Shown here: positions 6,025 to 8,784 of the stretch, in pieces | How the letters are laid out: every line of letters begins with the position of its first letter | Numbering within the stretch: position 1 is the first letter of the stretch | NCBI GenBank assembly: GCA_035501615.1 | Contig: DATJVY010000132.1 | Span: 1 to 8,784 of the forward strand | Direction: 5' to 3' | Source of the DNA: RPRB01 sp035501615 | GTDB lineage: Bacteria; Myxococcota; Myxococcia; Myxococcales; Myxococcaceae | Length of the DNA stretch: 8,784 nt | Notes under the pieces: generated by a model | The model's database searches: none | Seen by the model: the letters and a program-made list of their open reading frames with translations, nothing else | What the model was told of the DNA's origin: nothing | Program-made: the position numbers and the translations under genes

Positions 6025-6065
6025 CGGAGCCGGAGCTTCCGTGCTCGGTCTGCGACGTCCAAAGC

Positions 6066-6095
6066 GCCGATGGAGCGCATCGGCCGCGCCGATGC
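6066..6095. promoter_or_regulatory. Candidate LysR-type operator (ATC-N9-GAT) with extra half-site
   Basis: In the 83-base gap between the divergent hydrolase and LysR genes, GCATCGG (6077-6083) and CCGATGC (6089-6095) form a perfect 7-base inverted repeat around CCGCG. It contains ATC-N9-GAT and T-N11-A (T6080, A6092), the known LysR-type recognition pattern. A third half-site, GCCGATG (6066-6072), forms a second perfect inverted repeat with CATCGGC (6078-6084). The array ends two bases before the LysR ribosome binding site, which suggests autorepression as well as control of the hydrolase gene. Confidence 0.65.
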
Positions 6096-6096
6096 T

Positions 6097-6102
6097 AAGA
6101 GG
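6097..6102 (+). promoter_or_regulatory. Shine-Dalgarno (AAGAGG) for LysR gene
   Basis: AAGAGG lies 5 bases before the GTG start at 6108-6110 and supports that start. It lies directly after the operator-like array. Confidence 0.55.
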
Positions 6103-6107
6103 TCGGC

Positions 6108-7019
6108 GTGAAGCCGGAACTCGAGCTTCGCCACCTGCGCGTCTTCCTGGCCGTGGCCCAGCTGGGCGGTCATACCCGCGCCGCGCGGTCGCTGGGAGTC
6201 TCGCAATCCACCGTCTCGGAGACGTTGAGCTCACTGGAGCGCGCCGTGGGCACGGCTCTGTTTCGCAAGGCGGCGCGTAGCTCGACGTTGACCCCGACCG
6301 GCGAGGCCTTGCTTCCGCGGGCGCGGAACATCCTGACCCTCGCCAGCCAGCTCCTCGCCGACCTCGCCCGGGTGTCCGCCGACGTCAACGCCACCCTGGT
6401 CGTTGCGGCAGTCGAGTCAATCAACGCCTACGTGTTGCCGTCGCGCCTGGCAGCCCTGCGGGCGCGCTGGGCGAACGTCCAGCTGGAAGTCGTCACCGGA
6501 ACATGCGCCGAGATTCGTGAGGGCGTCGCGGCCGGCCAGAGCGACCTGGGCCTGGTCCTCGAGGACAAGCCGGGGGGCAAGGCTGGAGGCCAGGACCCGT
6601 CGATCCTGACGACGGCGCGCCTCGCGGTCCTGGCCGCTCCGCATCATCCACTGGTGCAGCAGACCGCATCGCCCGACCAGCTCCGCCGCCATGAATTCCT
6701 CATGAGCGATGCGGGTGGTCCGTACCATCGGCTCCTGCGGCAGTACTTCGAGGCCGCGCAGGTCCCATTTCCCCGGACCCAGACGCTGGGGAACGTGGAG
6801 GGTGTGAAGCGGGGAATCCTGGCCGGCGGGACCGCGCTCGGACTCCTGCCGGCACACGCCGTGGAACGGGAAGTGAAGGACGGCACCGTCGTGGAGGTCG
6901 AGGTTCGCCCGGCCCTCCCGCGCCTCGTGCTCCGCGCGTTGATCGCGCCCGGAGCGGTCCACTCGCCGCTCGTGGACGACCTGATCCGGAGCTTGCGCGG
7001 CCTGCCGCTCGGGGCGTGA
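6108..7019 (+). CDS. LysR-family transcriptional regulator
   Basis: This 303-residue protein has the full LysR layout. An N-terminal winged helix-turn-helix (about residues 6-65) includes LRHLRVFLAVAQLGGHTRAA with SLGVSQSTVSETLSSLE as the recognition region, and then the wing ending TPTGEALLPRA. A linker helix follows, then a type 2 periplasmic-binding-like effector domain (about 90-295). The start is a GTG preceded by AAGAGG. It is divergent from the cysteine hydrolase gene with a LysR-type palindrome between them, so it probably controls that gene and itself in response to a small molecule, perhaps a substrate or product of the hydrolase. Neither effector nor specific subfamily can be read from the sequence. 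Its 3' end converges on the acyl-CoA dehydrogenase gene. Confidence 0.93.
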   Translation: MKPELELRHLRVFLAVAQLGGHTRAARSLGVSQSTVSETLSSLERAVGTALFRKAARSSTLTPTGEALLPRARNILTLASQLLADLARVSADVNATLVVAAVESINAYVLPSRLAALRARWANVQLEVVTGTCAEIREGVAAGQSDLGLVLEDKPGGKAGGQDPSILTTARLAVLAAPHHPLVQQTASPDQLRRHEFLMSDAGGPYHRLLRQYFEAAQVPFPRTQTLGNVEGVKRGILAGGTALGLLPAHAVEREVKDGTVVEVEVRPALPRLVLRALIAPGAVHSPLVDDLIRSLRGLPLGA

Positions 7020-7056
7020 TCGCTTTCGACGGGGCGGCGAGAGATCGTCGGCTACG

Positions 7057-7095
7057 GCCCGAGCGGAACCACGCTGGTCCACCCCGAGCTCGGGC
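7057..7095. terminator. Possible terminator structure between convergent genes
   Basis: GCCCGAGC (7057-7064) pairs with GCTCGGGC (7088-7095) around a 23-base loop that contains its own hairpin (ACCA-CGC-TGGT). The right arm overlaps a perfect 12-base palindrome, CCCGAGCTCGGG (7083-7094). It lies between the stops of the LysR gene (7019) and the acyl-CoA dehydrogenase gene (7131). There is no T-run on either side, so a terminator role is only plausible. Confidence 0.35.
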
Positions 7096-7130
7096 ACACC
7101 GGCCCGTCCCTGGCCAGGTAGGGCGAAGGG

Positions 7131-8784
7131 TTACCCCGGCAGGTTGTCCCAGCCGAAGCGCTCCTCGGCAAAGGCGTGGTCGGCGAGGCTCTTGATCAGC
7201 TCGTCGTCGTTGTCGTCGATCTTCCCGTAGTTGCTCTTCACCCGGCGCTGCACCTGGCCGGCGAAGACGCGGAGGATCTCCAGCTCCCGGACGGCGCCCT
7301 CCTCGCCGAGCCGGCGCACCGACGCGTCCACCCGCGACAGGACGCAGGCCAGCAGAAAGAGGTCGATCATGATGTCCGCCAGCCTCCGGGTGGCGAACTG
7401 CATGTCGACGATGCGCTTGCCGTGCTTGCGGAGGATGCGGTCGGCCGCGGTGGCCAGGTCGCGGGTGTGCTCCGCGAACGCCTCGGCCTCGGCCTTCAGC
7501 GCCGGGCCGAGCCGGGTGAACGCCCCTCGCTCCCGCCCGAGGTTGGTGGCCAGCGACGCCCGCCTCAGCGCGTACTCGCTCAGCACTCCGAAGCCCTTGA
7601 TCGGGTCGTTGAGCACGCCCTTCAGGCTCGAGGCCAGATCCGCCAGCTGCGCGCCCACGTCGTTCATCGCGGTCAGGGCGATGAAGAGCCGGAGGATGTC
7701 GTTGGTGCCCTCCCAGATGCGGAAGATGCGGCAGTCCCGGAGCGCCCGCTCGTAGGGGAACTCGCGCATGAAGCCATTGCCGCCGGCGATCTGGAGCGCC
7801 TCGTCGGTGGTGCGCCACAGCGCCTCGGTGGCGAACACCTTGCTGATCGCCGCCTCGACCGCGTAGTCCTCGTAGCCCTGGTCGACCAGGCCGGCCACCA
7901 TCGCCACGGCCGACTCCGCGGCGTAGGTCTCGACCACCATGTGGCCGACCTTCTGCTTGATGAGGCCGAACTCGGCGATGGGCTTGCCGAACTGGACCCG
8001 GCCCTTGGCCTGCCGGGTGGCCAGCTCGATCATTTGCTTCATCCCCCCGACACAGCCGCCGCCCAGACCGCTGCGGCCGCTGTTGAGGATCCGCATCGCC
8101 ACCTTGAAGCCCTTGCCCACCTCCCCGAGGACGTTGGCCGCGGGGACGCGCACCCCTTCCAGGAACACCGCGGTGGTGGACGAGGCCCGGAGGCCCATCT
8201 TGTCCTCGTGCGGGCCGACGCTGACGCCCTTCATGTCGCGGGTGACGATGAAGGCGGTGATCTTCCCGTGCTCGTCCGGCTTGCCGGTCCTGGCGAAGAC
8301 GGTGAAGAAGCTGGCCAGCCCGCCGTTGGTGATCCACAGCTTGCTGCCGTCCAGCACCCAGTCGTCGCCGTCGCGCACGGCGGTGGTCTTGATGCTCGCC
8401 GCATCCGAGCCGGCGCCGGGCTCGGTGAGGCAGAAGGCGGCGATCATCTCGCCGGTGGCGAGCCTGGGCAGCCAGCGCTGCTTCTGCTCGGCGGTGCCGA
8501 AGAGCAGCAGGCCCTTGAAGCCGATGCTCGAGTGTGCTCCCAGCGTGACGGCGATGGAGCCGTCCCAGCTCGCCACCTGCTGCATGACGCGCGCGTAGCC
8601 GGTGTTGGAGAGGCCCAGGCCGCCGTGCTCCTCGGGCACGATCACGCCGAAGAGGCCCATCTCCCTGAGCGACCCGAGCAGCTCGGCGGGCATCTCGCCC
8701 GCGCGGTCGAGCTTCCGCGTGTCGATGCCCGCCATGTACTTGTCGATGGCGTCGCAGATGGGCTGCACCAGCTCGGCGTGGTCG
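7131..8784 (-). CDS. Acyl-CoA dehydrogenase, VLCAD/ACAD9-like (5'-partial)
   Basis: The frame is open to the right edge; 551 complete codons are visible and the start lies beyond 8784. The protein should be an FAD enzyme that introduces the alpha-beta double bond into acyl-CoA in beta-oxidation, passing electrons to ETF. Numbered from the GTG codon at 8768, it shows the N-terminal helical domain, the FAD/substrate signature LTEPGAGSD at 115-123, KLWITNGG at 143-150, the C-terminal signature QIAGGNGFMREFPYERALRD near 326-345, and IWEGTNDILRLF with E353 as the likely catalytic base. That base position and the long extra C-terminal helical domain (about 375-545) are characteristic of the very-long-chain type rather than of short- or medium-chain enzymes. 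The GTG at 8768 is not taken as the start because DHAEL precedes it in frame and a longer N-terminus is expected. Third codon positions are very GC-rich. Confidence 0.95.
   Translation of the reverse strand, partial: DHAELVQPICDAIDKYMAGIDTRKLDRAGEMPAELLGSLREMGLFGVIVPEEHGGLGLSNTGYARVMQQVASWDGSIAVTLGAHSSIGFKGLLLFGTAEQKQRWLPRLATGEMIAAFCLTEPGAGSDAASIKTTAVRDGDDWVLDGSKLWITNGGLASFFTVFARTGKPDEHGKITAFIVTRDMKGVSVGPHEDKMGLRASSTTAVFLEGVRVPAANVLGEVGKGFKVAMRILNSGRSGLGGGCVGGMKQMIELATRQAKGRVQFGKPIAEFGLIKQKVGHMVVETYAAESAVAMVAGLVDQGYEDYAVEAAISKVFATEALWRTTDEALQIAGGNGFMREFPYERALRDCRIFRIWEGTNDILRLFIALTAMNDVGAQLADLASSLKGVLNDPIKGFGVLSEYALRRASLATNLGRERGAFTRLGPALKAEAEAFAEHTRDLATAADRILRKHGKRIVDMQFATRRLADIMIDLFLLACVLSRVDASVRRLGEEGAVRELEILRVFAGQVQRRVKSNYGKIDDNDDELIKSLADHAFAEERFGWDNLPG

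Noticed and set aside
6025..6065. TTGGAC ... GAAGCT as a sigma-70 promoter for the hydrolase gene (minus strand)
   Set aside because: Only about half of the -35 and a third of the -10 positions match consensus, so it is not distinguishable from background.
4370..6280. Long + strand open frame of 636 codons
   Set aside because: It is antisense to the M13 and hydrolase genes and overlaps the LysR start; low-complexity composition and no recognisable domain.
6700..8337. Minus-strand open frame of 545 codons
   Set aside because: It is a shifted frame of the acyl-CoA dehydrogenase gene, with Arg/Gly-rich sequence; the dehydrogenase frame has all the family motifs.

Overview
This window is a high-GC bacterial chromosomal segment. 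The coding genes have third codon positions rich in G and C, there is no phage or insertion-sequence signature, and no rRNA, tRNA or CRISPR array is visible. The gene types (M13 lipoprotein metallopeptidase, DUF4189 secreted protein, VLCAD/ACAD9-like acyl-CoA dehydrogenase, LysR regulator) would fit a soil or sediment Gram-negative such as a member of the Myxococcota or former Deltaproteobacteria. That placement is inference from gene style only.

Layout from left to right: (i) 1-165, the C-terminal end of an unidentified + strand gene with an Asp-rich tail. (ii) 267-752, a minus-strand DUF421/YetF-like membrane protein, divergent from (iii) a family I inorganic pyrophosphatase at 888-1445 (+). 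(iv) 1559-1726, a very short basic protein gene (DUF7218-like) with a near-perfect Shine-Dalgarno sequence. (v) A run of four minus-strand genes, in transcription order: isochorismatase-family cysteine hydrolase (6024-5432 region), M13 metallopeptidase (start overlaps the hydrolase stop as ATGA), DUF4189-containing secreted protein, and hemerythrin HHE protein (ends at 1784). (vi) A LysR-type regulator at 6108-7019 (+), divergent from the hydrolase across an 83-bp gap holding a textbook LysR-type palindrome. (vii) 7131-8784, a minus-strand acyl-CoA dehydrogenase running off the right edge. No stretch longer than about 135 bases lacks a gene.

How the genes may work together: the LysR gene and the hydrolase/peptidase pair form a classic divergent regulator-target unit. 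The DUF4189 and hemerythrin genes lie 72 and 90 bases further downstream on the same strand and could be co-transcribed, but nothing in the sequence proves it. The pyrophosphatase, DUF7218-like and hemerythrin genes look like housekeeping or stress accessories rather than one pathway.

The most unusual points are: the M13 peptidase, whose zinc motif reads HDLTH instead of HExxH and whose NAYY-type substrate motif reads DAYI; the LysR operator embedded in a triple inverted-repeat array; and the short DUF7218-like gene. I do not see a clear multi-gene defence or mobile system here.
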